Notes: a model not told the origin generated them from the letters alone. Positions 54,275 through 64,000 are shown, numbered from the stretch's first letter. The stretch: DNA of 64,000 nucleotides from Streptomyces avicenniae (GCF_000719135.1 NZ_JOEK01000004.1:1-64000), one strand, 5' to 3'. Numbers and translations: made by a program.

Positions 54275-56305
54275 ATGCCCACCGACACCGCCCCCACCTC
54301 GCCCGCACCCCTGTGGCGCCCCGCCCCCGAACGGATCGCGGACGCCCGTCTCACCGCCTTCCACGCCTTCGCCGCCGACCGGTACGGCGCGCCCACCCCC
54401 CGCGCGGGCGACCCCGCCGCCGACTACGCGGCACTCCACCGCTGGTCGGTCACGGAGCTGGACGCGTTCTGGCGGGCGATCGCGGACTGGTTCCGCGTGG
54501 CCTTCCGCACGCCGTACACGGCCGCCCTCGCCGACCCGGCGATGCCCGGCGCCCGCTGGTTCCCCGGCGCGACCCTCAACTACGCGGAACACGCCCTGCG
54601 CACGGCCGACGACCCGGCGCGCGCCGACACCCCCGCGCTGCTGCGGATCGACGAACGGCTCGCGCCCGAGGCCGTCTCCTGGGCCGAGCTGCGCCGCCTG
54701 ACCGCCTCGCTCGCCGCCGCCCTGCGCGACCTGGGCGTGCGGCCCGGCGACCGGGTCGGCGGCTACCTGCCGAACGTCCCCGAGGCCGTCGTCGCCCTGC
54801 TCGCGACGGCGGCGGTCGGCGCCGTCTGGACGTCCTGCGCGCCCGACTTCGGCGCCCGAGCCGTCCTCGACCGCCTCCAGCAGGTGGAGCCGGTCGTCCT
54901 GATCGCGGTGGACGGCTACCGCTACGGCGGCAAGGTCCACGACCGCGCCGGGACCGTCGCCGAGCTGCGCCGCGGCCTCCCCACGCTGCGGGCCGTCGTC
55001 CACGTGCCGCTGCTCGGTTCCGCGCCGCCGGAAGGGGCCCTGGCCTGGGACGACCTCACGGGCGGTGACGCGCCGCCCGTGTACGACGCGGTGCCGTTCG
55101 ACCATCCGCTGTGGGTGCTGTACTCGTCGGGCACGACCGGCCTGCCGAAGGCCATCGTGCACTCCCAGGGCGGCATCCTCCTCGAACACCTCAAGCAGAT
55201 CGGGCTCCACTGCGACCTCGGTCCTGGCGACCGGCTGTTCTGGTACACGTCCACCGGCTGGATGATGTGGAACTTCCTCGTCTCCGCGCTGCTCACCGGC
55301 ACCACGGCAGTCCTGTACGACGGCAGCCCCGCCCATCCCTCCACCGACGTCCAGTGGCGCGTGGCCGAGCGCACGGGCGCGACGCTGCTGGGCACGTCCG
55401 CCTCCTACGTCATGGCGTGCGCCAAGGCGGGCGTCCGCCCGGGCCGCGACCTGGACCTGTCGGCGACGCGCTGTGTCGCGACGACGGGCTCCCCGCTGCC
55501 GCCCGACGGCTTCCGCTGGCTGCACGAGGAGGCCGGGGCCGACCTGTGGATCGCCTCGGTCAGCGGCGGCACCGACGTGTGCAGCTGCTTCGCGGGGGCC
55601 GTCCCCACGCTGCCCGTCCACACCGGCGAACTCCAGGCGCCAGGTCTCGGCACCGCGCTCGCCGCGTGGAGCCCCGAGGGCGAACCGCTCGTCGGCGCGG
55701 TCGGCGAGCTGGTGGTGACCGCGCCGATGCCCTCCATGCCGATCCGCTTCTGGAACGACCCGGGCGACACCCGCTACCTGGACAGCTACTTCGCCATGTA
55801 CCCGGGGGTGTGGCGGCACGGCGACTGGACGACGCTGACGGCGCACGGCGGCGTCGTCATCCACGGCCGCTCGGACTCGACGCTCAACCGGCAGGGCGTC
55901 CGCATGGGCTCCGCCGACCTGTACGAGACGGTCGAGCGGCTGCCGGAGATCCGCGAGTCGCTGGTCGTCGGGGTCGAGGAGCCCGGCGGCGGGTACTGGA
56001 TGCCGTTGTTCGTCCGGCTCGCGGACGGTGCGGTGCTCGACGACGCGCTGCGCGAGCGGGTCAGGACGGCGATCCGCGCCGAACTGTCCCCACGCCACGT
56101 GCCCGACGAGATCGTCCAGGTCCCCGCGCTCCCGCACACCCTGACGGGCAAGCGCCTCGAAGTGCCGGTCAAGCGGCTCCTCCAGGGCGCCGCGCTCGCC
56201 GAGGCCGTCAACCCGGGTTCCGTGGACGATCCCGAGCTGCTGCGCTTCTACGAGCGCCTCGCCCGCGAGCGGGCCGCTGTCAGTGGTGCCGATTACTCTG
56301 AGTGA
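54275..56305 (+). CDS. Acetoacetate-CoA ligase
   Basis: 676 aa from ATG 54275, with GGGAG five bases upstream; the longer upstream frame has no support. It converts acetoacetate, ATP and CoA to acetoacetyl-CoA. Motifs of the adenylate-forming family: LWVLYSSGTTGLPKAIVHSQ near residue 285, WYTSTGWMMWNF, ATTGSPLPPDGFRW, GVWRHGDWTTL, GRSDSTLNRQGVRMGSADLY and the C-terminal Lys in LTGKRLEVPVKRLL. The N-terminal domain with MPGARWFPGATLNYAEHAL is characteristic of acetoacetyl-CoA synthetase against acetyl-CoA synthetase. It stands alone, divergent from the dipeptidase gene. Confidence 0.92.
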   Translation: MPTDTAPTSPAPLWRPAPERIADARLTAFHAFAADRYGAPTPRAGDPAADYAALHRWSVTELDAFWRAIADWFRVAFRTPYTAALADPAMPGARWFPGATLNYAEHALRTADDPARADTPALLRIDERLAPEAVSWAELRRLTASLAAALRDLGVRPGDRVGGYLPNVPEAVVALLATAAVGAVWTSCAPDFGARAVLDRLQQVEPVVLIAVDGYRYGGKVHDRAGTVAELRRGLPTLRAVVHVPLLGSAPPEGALAWDDLTGGDAPPVYDAVPFDHPLWVLYSSGTTGLPKAIVHSQGGILLEHLKQIGLHCDLGPGDRLFWYTSTGWMMWNFLVSALLTGTTAVLYDGSPAHPSTDVQWRVAERTGATLLGTSASYVMACAKAGVRPGRDLDLSATRCVATTGSPLPPDGFRWLHEEAGADLWIASVSGGTDVCSCFAGAVPTLPVHTGELQAPGLGTALAAWSPEGEPLVGAVGELVVTAPMPSMPIRFWNDPGDTRYLDSYFAMYPGVWRHGDWTTLTAHGGVVIHGRSDSTLNRQGVRMGSADLYETVERLPEIRESLVVGVEEPGGGYWMPLFVRLADGAVLDDALRERVRTAIRAELSPRHVPDEIVQVPALPHTLTGKRLEVPVKRLLQGAALAEAVNPGSVDDPELLRFYERLARERAAVSGADYSE

Positions 56306-56390
56306 CGTGCTGGTCGGCTGCCCGGGATCCCCGGGCGGCCGACCGGGGAACGGCGCGCGGAAACAGCGCGCCATGAAGCGAGGGGGAGTC

Positions 56391-57326
56391 ATGACATCGA
56401 GGACACGACGCGCCGGGCGGAACGGCCGGGGGCGAGGCGGGGGAGGCGGCGGCCGGGGGACGGCCGCGCGCTGGCAGGAGAGCGCGGGGACGGTCGCGGT
56501 CGTCGCCGACGAGGTGGCGTTCCGGCGGATGCGCCGCTACCCGACCTTCGCGCACACCGACCACGCCGGATATCTCAGGCGGACCGAGGCACTGCTCCGC
56601 TCCCTGGCGAGACGGCACGGGCACACCAGCGTCGCCCTGTTCGACCCGGCGGACTACGACGAGTACTGCGGCCAGGAGGGGATCGACCGGGACAGCCCCG
56701 CCAGCCGCGCCCGCTACACGGCCGAGATCGCCGCGCGCGGCGCGACCGTCCCGTACGACGGGCAGCCCCTGGCGCGGCTCGTGCCGCTCCTGCTCACCGC
56801 GCACCGGCGGCAGGAGACGTGGGGCCGGGCCGGTGACCTGCTGGCGGCGTCCGGCCCCTGCGCCGACTGCGGCGCGCCGCTGGCCCGCTGCGCCTTCCAG
56901 CGGGCCGCCACGCTGCTCACCGGCGTCCTGGAGCGCACCGGGCCCGGCGGGCACCACCTGGTCGCCAGCCTGCTGACCGGCGCGGGCCCCTTCACGGCGG
57001 CGCTGCGCGCCGAGGTGGGGTCGGACGGGGGCGTACGGCTGGCCGACGCGGACGCCCTCGTGCTCTGCACCGTCCTGGCCGCCGGCCTGGCCACCGACGA
57101 CCCCGGCGGCCTGGTCCTGCGCTCCACACCGGCGGACGGCGGCGGCGCGCCCGAGCAGGTCTGCGGCTGGAGCCTGCGCGGCGGGCGCCTGCACGCGCTC
57201 ACCGAGGGCGAGGTCTTCGCGGCCTACTGTACCGACGCGCTGACGGGCGACCCCGTCCCGCCCGAGCCTGACGTCGTCTACCGGGCCGCGCCCGGCATCG
57301 CGCGCCCACCCTGCCCGGAGGGCTGA
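56391..57326 (+). CDS. Conserved actinobacterial protein with Cys-rich motif
   Basis: 311 aa from ATG 56391 with GGGGGAG just upstream; ATG 56373 lacks a ribosome site. A basic Gly/Arg-rich start of about 25 residues is followed by a well-conserved core: VAVVADEVAFRRMRRYPTFA, YLRRTEALLRSLARRHGHTS, VALFDPADYDEYC, GPCADCGAPLARCAFQRAAT (a possible zinc site, C-x2-C-x5-C) and VASLLTGAGPFTAALRAEVG. I recognise the family as a Streptomyces hypothetical without a function. A 32-base perfect palindrome ends the gene. Confidence 0.75.
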   Translation: MTSRTRRAGRNGRGRGGGGGGRGTAARWQESAGTVAVVADEVAFRRMRRYPTFAHTDHAGYLRRTEALLRSLARRHGHTSVALFDPADYDEYCGQEGIDRDSPASRARYTAEIAARGATVPYDGQPLARLVPLLLTAHRRQETWGRAGDLLAASGPCADCGAPLARCAFQRAATLLTGVLERTGPGGHHLVASLLTGAGPFTAALRAEVGSDGGVRLADADALVLCTVLAAGLATDDPGGLVLRSTPADGGGAPEQVCGWSLRGGRLHALTEGEVFAAYCTDALTGDPVPPEPDVVYRAAPGIARPPCPEG

Positions 57327-57334
57327 CGGGCCCC

Positions 57335-57366
57335 GCCGCCCGGCCCCGGCGCCGGGGCCGGGCGGC
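57335..57366 (+). terminator. Perfect 32-base palindrome, terminator
   Basis: Bases 57335-57350 and 57351-57366 are exact reverse complements with no spacer (left arm starts GCCGCCCGGCCCC). In RNA this gives a stem of about 14 bp with a four-base loop, eight bases after the stop of the preceding gene. It is the strongest hairpin in the window. Confidence 0.8.
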
Positions 57367-57528
57367 ACGGGCCGACGGTGCGGCCTGGCGGCACGGCCTG
57401 GCAGCGCTGGGCGACCGTGCCGGGGACGGCGACGCCGGATGGTGCCGCCGGGGGGCGGGACCGGTACGCTCGGGCTCCAATCGGAGGAAGCTCCGTTTCT
57501 CCGTGACCTGCCTGGCGAGGAGTCCCGT

Positions 57529-58197
57529 ATGAAGGTCGCCGTCTTCGGCGCGAGCGGCATGGTCGGGCAGGGCGTCCTGCGCGCCTGCCTCCTGGACGAG
57601 GCCGTGACGGAGGTCGTGGCCGTCGTCCGCCGCCCGCTCGGCGCGCCCCACCCGAAGCTCCGCGAGATCGTCCACACGGACTTCACCGACCTGTCCGCCG
57701 TCGCCGACGCCCTCGGCGCACCCGACGCCTGCTTCTACTGCCTGGGCATCTCCTCCGCCGGGCTCGCCGAGGCCGAGTACACCGTCATCACCCACGACTA
57801 CACCCTCGCCGCGGCCGAGACCCTGCTCGCCCGCAACCCCGCCCTGACCTTCGTCTACGTCTCGGGCTCTGGCGCCGACAGCACCGAGTCCGGCTCGACG
57901 ATGTGGGCCCGCGTCAGAGGCAGGACCGAGAACGCGCTGCTCGCCCTGTCACCACGCGCCCGCGTCATCCGGCCCGGATACATCAGGCCGCGCCACGGAG
58001 CCCGCTCCCGCACGCGCTCCTACCGCGTCCTGTACGCCACGACGTCGTGGCTCTACCCCCTGTTCCACCGCCTCCTGCCCCGGCACACCACGACGACGGA
58101 CACCCTCGGCCGCGCCATGCTCGCGCTGGCGCGCACCACGGACGAGGACCTCCCGCGCATCCTCACCAGCGAGCACGTCAACCGCCTCGGCGCCTGA
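57529..58197 (+). CDS. NAD(P)-binding, NmrA/epimerase-like protein
   Basis: 222 aa from ATG 57529, with GGCGAGGAG upstream. The N-terminal Rossmann motif KVAVFGASGMVGQGVLRACL is clear, followed by EVVAVVRRPLG, TDFTDLSAVADAL, CFYCLGISSAG and FVYVSGSGAD. The classical SDR Tyr-x3-Lys is not evident; the family resembles short NAD(P)H-binding proteins with HTATIP2/oxidoreductase folds. The C-terminal half carries YRVLYATTSWLYPLFHRLLP. It probably acts as a small redox enzyme or sensor; the substrate is unknown. Confidence 0.82.
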   Translation: MKVAVFGASGMVGQGVLRACLLDEAVTEVVAVVRRPLGAPHPKLREIVHTDFTDLSAVADALGAPDACFYCLGISSAGLAEAEYTVITHDYTLAAAETLLARNPALTFVYVSGSGADSTESGSTMWARVRGRTENALLALSPRARVIRPGYIRPRHGARSRTRSYRVLYATTSWLYPLFHRLLPRHTTTTDTLGRAMLALARTTDEDLPRILTSEHVNRLGA

Positions 58198-58348
58198 CCA
58201 CACCTCCGGGTGACCCGCGGTGGCCCCCGGGGGCGGCGCCGGGCAGGCGCGCGCCCGGCCGCCCACGTCCGGCGCACCGCGCACAGGGGCGCGCCCCGGT
58301 GCGACGCCCCGCCCTGCCGCCCCACGGCACGACGTCACCGCCCGGCGC

Positions 58349-60016
58349 TCACTCCCCGGAGAGCACCCCCCGCGCCGCCGCCTTGGCCGCCGCACCGTCC
58401 TCGGCCGCCCGCGCCGCCGCCGCCGCGCGCTCGCACTGCGCCAGCGTGTGACGCCCCAGCGTCTCGCGCACCGGCGCGATCGCCGCAGGACTCATCGACA
58501 GACTCGTCACGCCCAGCCCCGTCAGCACCGCAGCCAGCAGCGGGTCGGCCGCCGCCTCCCCGCACACCCCGCAGCTCTTCCCCGCGTCCCGCGCCGCCCC
58601 CGCGGCCATCGCCACCAGATCCAGCAGCGCGGGCTGCCACGGGTCCTGCCACCGCGCCACACCGCCCAGCTGACGGTCCGCCGCGAACGTGTACTGCGCC
58701 AGGTCGTTCGTCCCCAGCGACAGGAACTCGACCTCCCGCAGCAGCGCCCGCGCCCGCAGCGCGGCCGACGGCACCTCCACCATCACCCCCGCCTTCGCGT
58801 GCAGCCCCGCCGCACGGCACGCCTCCGCGAACGCCCGCGCGTCCGCCCGATCGGCGACCATGGGCGCCATCACCTCCAGATGGACCGGCAGCCCCTCCGC
58901 CGCCCGCGCCAGCGCCCGCAGCTGGGCCCCCAGCACCTCGGGATGCCCCAGCAGCGCCCGCAACCCCCGCACGCCGAGCGCCGGATTCGGCTCCTCGCCC
59001 GGCGTGAGGAACGCCAGCGGCTTGTCCGCACCCGCGTCCAGCACCCGCACCACCACCCGCCCCTGCGGGAACGCCTCCAGCACCTCCCGGTACACGGCGG
59101 CCTGCTCCTCCTCCGACGGCGCCTGCGCCCGGTCGAGGAACAGGAACTCCGTCCTGAACAGCCCCACGCCCTCCGCCCCTGCCTCGACGGCGCCGCCGAC
59201 GTCCCCCGGCCCGCCGATGTTCGCCAGCAGCGGCACCGTGTGGCCGTCCGACGTCGTCCCGGGACCGCTGGAGCGCCCCAGCGCCTCCCGCCGCTCCTCC
59301 GCCTCCCGCGTCAGCGCCTCCCGCCGCTCAGGACCCGGATCGACCACGACCTCGCCCGTGCTCCCGTCCACCGCCACGACCGTGCCCTCGGCGACCTCGC
59401 ACGCCCCCGGCAGCGCCACCACCGCGGGCACGCCCAGCGCACGCGCCAGGATCGCGCTGTGACTCGTCGGCCCGCCCTCCTCGGTGACGAAGCCCAGGAC
59501 CAGCCGGGGATCGAGCAGCGCCGTGTCCGCGGGCGCGAGATCCCGCGCGATGAGCACGTACGGCTCGTCACTGTCCGGCACCCCGGGGATCGGCACCCCG
59601 AGCAGCCGCGCCACGACCCGGTTGCGCACGTCGTCCAGGTCCGCCACCCGGCCCGCCAGGTACTCACCCGCGCCCGCCAGCAGCGCCCGGTAGGACGCCA
59701 GCGCGTCGGACACCGCACGCTCCGCCGCCGCCCCCACCCCGATCCGCCGCTCGACGTCCGCCAGCAGCTCCGGGTCGAGCGCCATCAGCGCCTGCGCCTC
59801 CAGCACGGACTGCGCCTCACCCCCCGCCAGGTTCCCGCGCGCCCGCAGATCGGCCGCCACCGCCTCCGCCGCCTGCCGCGCCCTGGCCAGCTCGCGCGGC
59901 GCCTCGTCAGGACCGATCCGCCGCTCCGGCGCCTCCAGCACAGCCGTTCCCAGGTGCCGCACCTCACCGATCGCCACGCCGTGACTGACACCGACACCCC
60001 GAAGCCTGGACTCCAT
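58349..60016 (-). CDS. ptsI: Phosphoenolpyruvate-protein phosphotransferase (PTS enzyme I)
   Basis: 555 aa from ATG 60016. It takes phosphate from phosphoenolpyruvate and passes it to HPr. The phosphorylated residue is His186 in EEGGPTSHSAILARALGVP. The C-terminal PEP-binding barrel has GVGLFRTEFLFLDR, GVRGLRALLGHPE, VPSAALRARALLREVEFLSL, GTNDLAQYTFAADR and KSCGVCGEAAADPLL with the catalytic Cys. It feeds all PTS permeases and also DhaM at 4 kb. In S. coelicolor, as I recall, crr is next to ptsI; it is not between ptsI and the CDP-alcohol gene here. Confidence 0.94.
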   Translation of the reverse strand: MESRLRGVGVSHGVAIGEVRHLGTAVLEAPERRIGPDEAPRELARARQAAEAVAADLRARGNLAGGEAQSVLEAQALMALDPELLADVERRIGVGAAAERAVSDALASYRALLAGAGEYLAGRVADLDDVRNRVVARLLGVPIPGVPDSDEPYVLIARDLAPADTALLDPRLVLGFVTEEGGPTSHSAILARALGVPAVVALPGACEVAEGTVVAVDGSTGEVVVDPGPERREALTREAEERREALGRSSGPGTTSDGHTVPLLANIGGPGDVGGAVEAGAEGVGLFRTEFLFLDRAQAPSEEEQAAVYREVLEAFPQGRVVVRVLDAGADKPLAFLTPGEEPNPALGVRGLRALLGHPEVLGAQLRALARAAEGLPVHLEVMAPMVADRADARAFAEACRAAGLHAKAGVMVEVPSAALRARALLREVEFLSLGTNDLAQYTFAADRQLGGVARWQDPWQPALLDLVAMAAGAARDAGKSCGVCGEAAADPLLAAVLTGLGVTSLSMSPAAIAPVRETLGRHTLAQCERAAAAARAAEDGAAAKAAARGVLSGE

Positions 60017-60168
60017 CTCACCCGCCTTGCGCTCGCCGCCCGACCCGTTCAGGGCCGCAAACCACATAAAAGCCTAAGTCGCGCCCCTCGGCCCCTCCGC
60101 TCACGCCCGGGGGGCCGACGGGTAAGGTGCACAGGCCAGGCGGACACGGGGACACAGGAGGCTTCCGG

Positions 60169-60780
60169 GTGGAGGTCCAGGAGACACGCATTCAGACGGA
60201 CCGCGTCCTCACCATTCCCAACATCCTCAGCATGGCCCGCCTCGTGGGCGTCCCGGTCTTCCTCTGGCTCGTCCTCTCCCCGGTCTTCGACGGCCCCGAC
60301 CTCGACGGATGGGCGCTCCTCGTCCTCGCCGCCAGCGGCGTCAGCGACTACCTCGACGGCAAACTCGCCCGCCGCTGGAACCAGATCAGCGCGCTGGGTC
60401 GCATCCTCGACCCGGCCGCCGACCGCCTCTACATCCTCTCCACCCTCGTCGGCCTCACCTGGCGCGAGATCCTTCCCTGGTGGCTCACCGCCCTGCTGGT
60501 CGCCCGCGAGCTGATGCTCCTCGTCACGGTGTGGCGCCTCGACCGGCACGGCTACGCCCCGCCGCAGGTGAACTTCCTCGGCAAGGCGGCCACTTTCAAC
60601 CTGATGTACGCCTTCCCGCTCCTGCTGCTCAGTGACGGCAGTGGCTGGCTCGCCTCACTCGCTGCTATTTTCGGATGGGCGTTCGCCGGCTGGGGTACAG
60701 GGCTGTACTGGTGGGCAGGGATTCTCTACGTGGTCCAGGTCCGCCGCCTGCTGACGACGGATCATCCCACCGCCGACTGA
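60169..60780 (+). CDS. CDP-alcohol phosphatidyltransferase
   Basis: 203 aa from GTG 60169, seven bases after CAGGAGGC. It transfers a phosphatidyl group from CDP-diacylglycerol to an alcohol in the membrane. The family signature D-x2-D-G-x2-A-R-x8-G-x3-D-x3-D is complete in SDYLDGKLARRWNQISALGR followed by ILDPAADR. Several hydrophobic helices follow (LPWWLTALLVARELMLLVTV, NLMYAFPLLLLSDGSGW). The type is often annotated as PgsA-like; the actual alcohol is not determined. It is divergent from ptsI and followed by manB-type gene, matching the order I recall in S. coelicolor. Confidence 0.9.
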   Translation: MEVQETRIQTDRVLTIPNILSMARLVGVPVFLWLVLSPVFDGPDLDGWALLVLAASGVSDYLDGKLARRWNQISALGRILDPAADRLYILSTLVGLTWREILPWWLTALLVARELMLLVTVWRLDRHGYAPPQVNFLGKAATFNLMYAFPLLLLSDGSGWLASLAAIFGWAFAGWGTGLYWWAGILYVVQVRRLLTTDHPTAD

Positions 60781-60915
60781 GCTCGCCCTGGCAGTGTCGC
60801 AGGGGCCTGGCGCCCGCTTGTGCCGCACTTTTCCGGGGAGCCACCCCGGGCCTGGGCCCCTCCGGACGGGCGCGGTCGGAGTGACTGCCGAATCCTCAAG
60901 GAGGACACTTCCGAT

Positions 60916-63411
60916 ATGAAGGCCGTAGTAATGGCTGGTGGCGAAGGCACCCGGCTTCGCCCGATGACCGCGAGCATGCCGAAACCCCTGCTGCCCGTGG
61001 CGAACCGTCCCATCATGGAGCACGTCCTGCGGCTCCTGAAGCGCCACGGACTCACCGAGACCGTGGTCACCGTGCAATTCCTCGCCTCACTCGTCAAGAA
61101 CTATTTCGGCGACGGCGATGAACTCGGGATGGATCTCACCTATGCCCACGAGGAAAAGCCACTCGGTACCGCCGGGAGTGTGAAGAACGCCGAGGACGCG
61201 CTCAAGGACGACTCGTTCCTGGTGATTTCCGGTGACGCCCTCACCGACTTCGACCTGACCGAACTCATCCGCTACCACAAGGAACGCGGCGCCCTGGTCA
61301 CCGTCTGCCTGACCCGCGTTCCGAACCCGCTCGAATTCGGCATCACCATCGTCGATGACGACGGCCGCGTCGAGCGCTTCCTGGAGAAGCCGACCTGGGG
61401 CCAGGTCTTCTCCGACACCGTCAACACCGGTATCTACGTCATGGAACCCGAGGTCTTCGACTACGTCGAGCCCGACACCTCCGTGGACTGGTCGGGCGAC
61501 GTCTTCCCCCGCCTGATGAAGGAGGGCAAGCCTGTCTACGGCTACGTCGCCGAGGGCTACTGGGAGGACGTCGGCACCCACGAGAGCTATGTGAAGGCCC
61601 AGGCCGACGTCCTTGAGGGCAAGGTCGATGTGGAGATCGACGGCTTCGAGATCTCCCCCGGCGTCTGGATCGCGGAAGGCGCCGAGGTCCACCCCGACGC
61701 CAAGCTCCGCGGCCCCCTGTACGTCGGCGACTACGCCAAGATCGAGGCCGGGGCCGAGGTGCGCGAGCACACCGTCATCGGCTCCAACGTCGTCGTCAAG
61801 TCCGACGCCTTCCTGCACCGCGCTGTCGTCCACGACAACGTCTACATCGGCCCGCAGACCAACCTGCGCGGCTGCGTCGTCGGCAAGAACACCGACGTCA
61901 TGCGCGCCGCCCGCATCGAGGACGGCGCCGTCATCGGCGACGAGTGTCTCATCGGCGAGGAATCCATCGTCCAGGGCAACGTCCGCGTCTACCCGTTCAA
62001 GACGATCGAGGCCGGCGCCTTCGTCAACACCTCCGTCATCTGGGAGTCCCGCGGCCAGGCCAACCTCTTCGGCGCCCGCGGCGTCTCCGGCATCCTCAAC
62101 GTCGAGATCACGCCGGAGCTGGCCGTCCGTCTGGCCAGCGCCTACGCCACCACCCTCAAGAAGGGCTCGACCGTCACCACCGCCCGTGACCACTCACGCG
62201 GCGCCCGCGCCCTCAAACGTGCCGTCATCTCCGCCCTCCAGGCCAGCGCCATCGACGTGCGGGACCTGGAGAACGTGCCGCTCCCGGTCGCCCGTCAGCA
62301 GACCGCGCGCGGCAGCGCGGGCGGCGTCATGATCCGCACCACGCCCGGTGTCCCCGACTCCGTGGACATCATGTTCTTCGACGAGCGCGGCGCCGACCTC
62401 TCCCAGGCGGGCCAGCGCAAGCTCGACCGCGTCTACGCCCGGCAGGAGTACCGCAGGGCGTTCCCCGGCGAGATCGGCGACCTCACGTTCCCCGCGAGCG
62501 TCTTCGACGCGTACACCGGCTCCGTGCTGCGCGCCGTGGACACGACGGGCGTCGCCGAGTCGGGCCTGAAGATCGTCGTGGACGCCGCCCACGGCAGCGC
62601 GGGACTCGTCCTCCCCAGCCTGATCGGCCGCCTCGGCGTGGACGCCCTCACCATCAACCCCGGCCTCGACGAGGCCCGTCCCACCGAGACCGCCGAGGAC
62701 CGCCGCGCCGGGCTGGTGCGGCTCGGCGAGATGGTCTCCTCGGCCCGCGCCGCCTTCGGCGTCCGCTTCGACCCCGTCGGCGAGCGGTTCGCGCTGGTGG
62801 ACGAGCGCGGCCGGATCATCGAGGACCAGCGCGCCCTGCTGGTCATGCTCGACCTCATCGCCGCGGAACGCCGCGGCGGACGCGTCGCCCTGCCCGTCAC
62901 CACGACCCGTATCGCCGAACAGGTGGCCGCCTACCACGGCACCGAGGTGGAGTGGACCACCACGTCGCCCGACGACCTGACCCGCGTCGCCCACAAGGAG
63001 GGCTCCGTCTTCGGCGGTGACGGTCAGGGCGGCTTCATCGTGCCCGAGTTCAGCTCCGTCTTCGACGCGACCGCCGCGTTCACCCGGCTCATCGGCCTGG
63101 TGGCCCGCACGCAGCTGTCGCTCAGCCAGATCGAGGCACGCATCCCGCGCGCCCACGTCCTCGGCCGCGACGTCGCGACCCCCTGGGCCATCAAGGGACT
63201 GGTGATGCGCCGCGTCGTCGAGGCCGCGGGCGACCGGTCCGTGGACACGACCGACGGCGTCCGCGTCGTCGAACCGGACGGGCGGTGGGTCCTGGTGCTC
63301 CCCGACCCCGCCGAGGCCGTCACCCACCTGTGGGCGGAGGGACCTGACGACGCGGCGGCACAGGAACTGCTCGACGTCTGGGCGGGCGTCGTGGACAGCG
63401 CCGAGCACTGA
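60916..63411 (+). CDS. manB: Bifunctional mannose-1-phosphate guanylyltransferase / phosphomannomutase-like (ManB)
   Basis: 831 aa from ATG 60916. N-terminal sugar nucleotidyltransferase (residues 1-235): [46 protein letters not shown] and [16 protein letters not shown] left-handed beta-helix with hexapeptides follows at about 250-380 ([20 protein letters not shown]). The C-terminal part (about 385-830) is a phosphohexomutase with the active Ser in [16 protein letters not shown] near 427 and [10 protein letters not shown] and [14 protein letters not shown]. It makes GDP-mannose precursors for glycans and protein mannosylation. Streptomyces carries exactly this fused form. Confidence 0.9.
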   Translation: MKAVVMAGGEGTRLRPMTASMPKPLLPVANRPIMEHVLRLLKRHGLTETVVTVQFLASLVKNYFGDGDELGMDLTYAHEEKPLGTAGSVKNAEDALKDDSFLVISGDALTDFDLTELIRYHKERGALVTVCLTRVPNPLEFGITIVDDDGRVERFLEKPTWGQVFSDTVNTGIYVMEPEVFDYVEPDTSVDWSGDVFPRLMKEGKPVYGYVAEGYWEDVGTHESYVKAQADVLEGKVDVEIDGFEISPGVWIAEGAEVHPDAKLRGPLYVGDYAKIEAGAEVREHTVIGSNVVVKSDAFLHRAVVHDNVYIGPQTNLRGCVVGKNTDVMRAARIEDGAVIGDECLIGEESIVQGNVRVYPFKTIEAGAFVNTSVIWESRGQANLFGARGVSGILNVEITPELAVRLASAYATTLKKGSTVTTARDHSRGARALKRAVISALQASAIDVRDLENVPLPVARQQTARGSAGGVMIRTTPGVPDSVDIMFFDERGADLSQAGQRKLDRVYARQEYRRAFPGEIGDLTFPASVFDAYTGSVLRAVDTTGVAESGLKIVVDAAHGSAGLVLPSLIGRLGVDALTINPGLDEARPTETAEDRRAGLVRLGEMVSSARAAFGVRFDPVGERFALVDERGRIIEDQRALLVMLDLIAAERRGGRVALPVTTTRIAEQVAAYHGTEVEWTTTSPDDLTRVAHKEGSVFGGDGQGGFIVPEFSSVFDATAAFTRLIGLVARTQLSLSQIEARIPRAHVLGRDVATPWAIKGLVMRRVVEAAGDRSVDTTDGVRVVEPDGRWVLVLPDPAEAVTHLWAEGPDDAAAQELLDVWAGVVDSAEH

Positions 63412-63465
63412 CCGGCGGGCCTGACCACCGGCCCGTTTCGATCAATCGAGGGGCGGCGTGCAATC

Positions 63466-64000
63466 ATGCCCGCCATGCCACAGCAGGAGTCAGGACCGCG
63501 CCGCCCCGCGCGCCCGGACGCCTCCATGTCGTTGCTGACCACCGTCATGAGCCACACCCTCGACGAGGGGTACGCGCAGGCGGCGGCGGGACGGCGGGCG
63601 GCGCCCGGGGCACCACTGCCCCGCCCCCTGCGGGCCCGGCTGTGGCTCGCGTGCGGCCTCCTGCTGGCCGCGCTCGTCGTCACCCTCGGCGCCGCCCACG
63701 CCAGGGAGGCGGCCCCCGCCGTCGCCCGCGAACGCGAGGACCTGCTGGAGCGGGTGGACGCCGGGACCGCCAGGCTCGACCGGCTCCAGGAGGACGTGGA
63801 CGCCCTCCGCGAGGACGTCGCCGCCATGCGGCGCGACGTCCTCGCGGACCAGGACGCGCGGGACAGCCCGGCGGCCGTCCTCGCCGGTGCCACCGAGGTC
63901 GAGGGGCCCGGCGTCGAACTCACCGTGGACGACGCGGAACGCGCCTCGGGCGGCGTCGCCGGCACGCCGCGCGACGACGGTTTCGCCGACACGGGGCGCG
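63466..64000 (+). CDS. DUF881 family membrane protein (3' end outside window)
   Basis: 178 residues visible from ATG 63466; ATG 63475 is an alternative. A cytoplasmic N-terminus with SMSLLTTVMSHTLDEGYAQA is followed by one transmembrane helix (LWLACGLLLAALVVTLGAAH), then a coiled coil (EREDLLERVDAGTARLDRLQ, EDVDALREDVAAMRRDV) and the DUF881 domain start (VEGPGVELTVDDAER). DUF881 proteins are conserved in actinobacteria, sit in or near division-linked operons and their function is not settled. Continues beyond base 64000. Confidence 0.85.
   Translation, partial: MPAMPQQESGPRRPARPDASMSLLTTVMSHTLDEGYAQAAAGRRAAPGAPLPRPLRARLWLACGLLLAALVVTLGAAHAREAAPAVAREREDLLERVDAGTARLDRLQEDVDALREDVAAMRRDVLADQDARDSPAAVLAGATEVEGPGVELTVDDAERASGGVAGTPRDDGFADTGR

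Overview
The window is about 74% GC or higher, uses G/C in nearly every third codon position, and is almost fully coding. Its gene families point to a Streptomyces or very close relative: a family 2B encapsulin tail, an AfsA-type butyrolactone synthase, an NsdA/NsdB-type TPR regulator, SpoIIE-type phosphatases, a conservon kinase with its roadblock partner, and the bifunctional ManB followed by a DUF881 gene. Product names are recognised from the translated sequence alone; no database search was run.

Layout. 1-1.1 kb: the end of an encapsulin gene runs without a stop into the antisense of a Pro/Gln-rich protein gene, an odd junction. 1.3-4 kb: TerD protein, Asp/Glu racemase-like protein, NUDIX hydrolase. 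4-6 kb: PTS-dependent dihydroxyacetone kinase operon dhaK-dhaL-dhaM (minus strand) with a perfect Crp-type palindrome upstream. 6-9.5 kb: His-rich membrane protein, ECF sigma factor, and a TetR/alcohol dehydrogenase divergent pair with two matching operators. 9.5-24.9 kb: a likely specialised-metabolite or signal locus. A methyltransferase, PLP enzyme and ATP-grasp ligase read left; AfsA-like synthase, HAD phosphatase, FAD monooxygenase, MMPL transporter and NAD(P) epimerase read right as a tightly coupled chain; then come a secreted alpha/beta-hydrolase, a second MMPL transporter (TTA codon 11) and an MFS permease. 25-27.1 kb: a compact operon of a 61-aa peptide with a poly-Leu stretch and two unknown proteins, possibly a peptide-maturation system. 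27.4-40.8 kb: a signalling island with a Ser/Thr kinase-TPR protein (TTA codon 95), a phosphotransferase-fold protein lacking its catalytic aspartates, an NsdA-like regulator, three PP2C/SpoIIE phosphatases, a HEAT-repeat protein and a lone cNMP-binding domain. 40.9-47.9 kb: a three-gene SMC-like operon resembling MukFEB/JetABC, with no JetD-like gene beside it. 48-51.4 kb: a conservon reduced to kinase plus roadblock protein. 51.6-52.8 kb: two decayed genes. 53-64 kb: VanX-like dipeptidase, acetoacetate-CoA ligase, PTS enzyme I, CDP-alcohol phosphatidyltransferase, ManB and a partial DUF881 gene.

Connections. DhaM must receive phosphate from PTS enzyme I and HPr, so ptsI at 58-60 kb and the dha operon at 4-6 kb are functionally linked. 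The signalling island and the SMC-like operon lie head to tail on the same strand. Signs of decay or rearrangement are concentrated at the left edge and at 51.6-52.8 kb. No tRNA, rRNA, CRISPR array, insertion sequence or prophage was recognised.
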